From Gadus chalcogrammus (lineage: Eukaryota; Chordata; Actinopteri; Gadiformes; Gadidae), in contig NC_079421.1 of NCBI RefSeq assembly GCF_026213295.1, forward strand, positions 22,324,671 through 22,388,670: a DNA stretch of 64,000 bases, given 5' to 3'. The notes beneath the pieces were generated by a model. That model did no database searches. It had not been told where the DNA came from and saw only the letters and a list, made by a program, of their open reading frames with translations. Below, one piece after another: positions 63,939 to 64,000 of the stretch (position 1 is the first letter of the stretch; each line of letters opens with the position of its first letter). Made by a program: the position numbers and the translations under genes.

Positions 63939-64000
63939 GTAAGTTTACCAAGTCCGTGGATTCCAAAGTATCGAGGGCTAAAATGTTTTAATCTCTGTCG

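Overview
The window is vertebrate nuclear DNA, almost certainly from a ray-finned (teleost) fish. The genes are split by GT-AG introns, poly(A) signals follow the coding ends, dinucleotide microsatellites are long and frequent, and there are fish-type hAT miniature elements. The gene order matches the human Xq24 block: UBE2A, NKRF, SEPTIN6, SOWAHD, RPL39, UPF3B, NDUFA1, NKAP, ZBTB33, TMEM255A, ATP1B4. The very high density of (CA)n/(GT)n tracts is reminiscent of gadiform fishes, but that is only a guess. Nothing is bacterial or viral.

Layout. 1-3908: no gene supported; microsatellites and a possible minus-strand leader exon. 3909-3980: tRNA-Glu(TTC), minus. 4356-4683: 17-bp minisatellite headed by a CTCF-like motif. 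5310-7533: ube2a (+, 6 exons). 8990-11513: nkrf (-, 2 coding exons), convergent with ube2a. 14234-27905: septin6 (-, 10 coding exons). 28.4-29.3 kb: microsatellites and an AT-rich ~50-bp repeat. 30013-31600: securin, pttg1 (+, 5 coding exons), which is not part of the human X block. 32131-33144: sowahd (+, one exon). 33711-35313: rpl39 (-), with an H/ACA snoRNA (SNORA69 type) in its second intron. 36973-39566: upf3b (-, 10 exons). 40275-40709: ndufa1 (+, 3 exons). 42280-44447: nkap (-, 8 exons). 46071-47918: zbtb33/Kaiso (+, single coding exon). 48008-48762: two nested hAT-like miniature elements. 51547-61914: tmem255a (-, 9 exons). 63873-63938: first coding exon of a plus-strand gene, probably atp1b4, running off the right edge.

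All exon models were rebuilt by hand from the frames, GT/AG sites and similarity to recalled vertebrate proteins. Every complete model closes in frame: ube2a 152 aa, nkrf 796, septin6 434, securin 184, sowahd 337, rpl39 51, upf3b 504, ndufa1 70, nkap 417, zbtb33 615, tmem255a 325.

The genes are mostly housekeeping: ubiquitin conjugation, rRNA processing and transcription repression, cytoskeleton, sister-chromatid cohesion, translation, mRNA decay, respiration, splicing and methyl-DNA reading. They do not form one pathway. The least expected items are the securin gene inside the block, a perfect 64-bp palindrome at a hAT terminus, a splice donor supplied by a microsatellite, tandem CTCF-like motifs in the nkap/zbtb33 interval, and the snoRNA with an exact 5.8S rRNA guide pocket.
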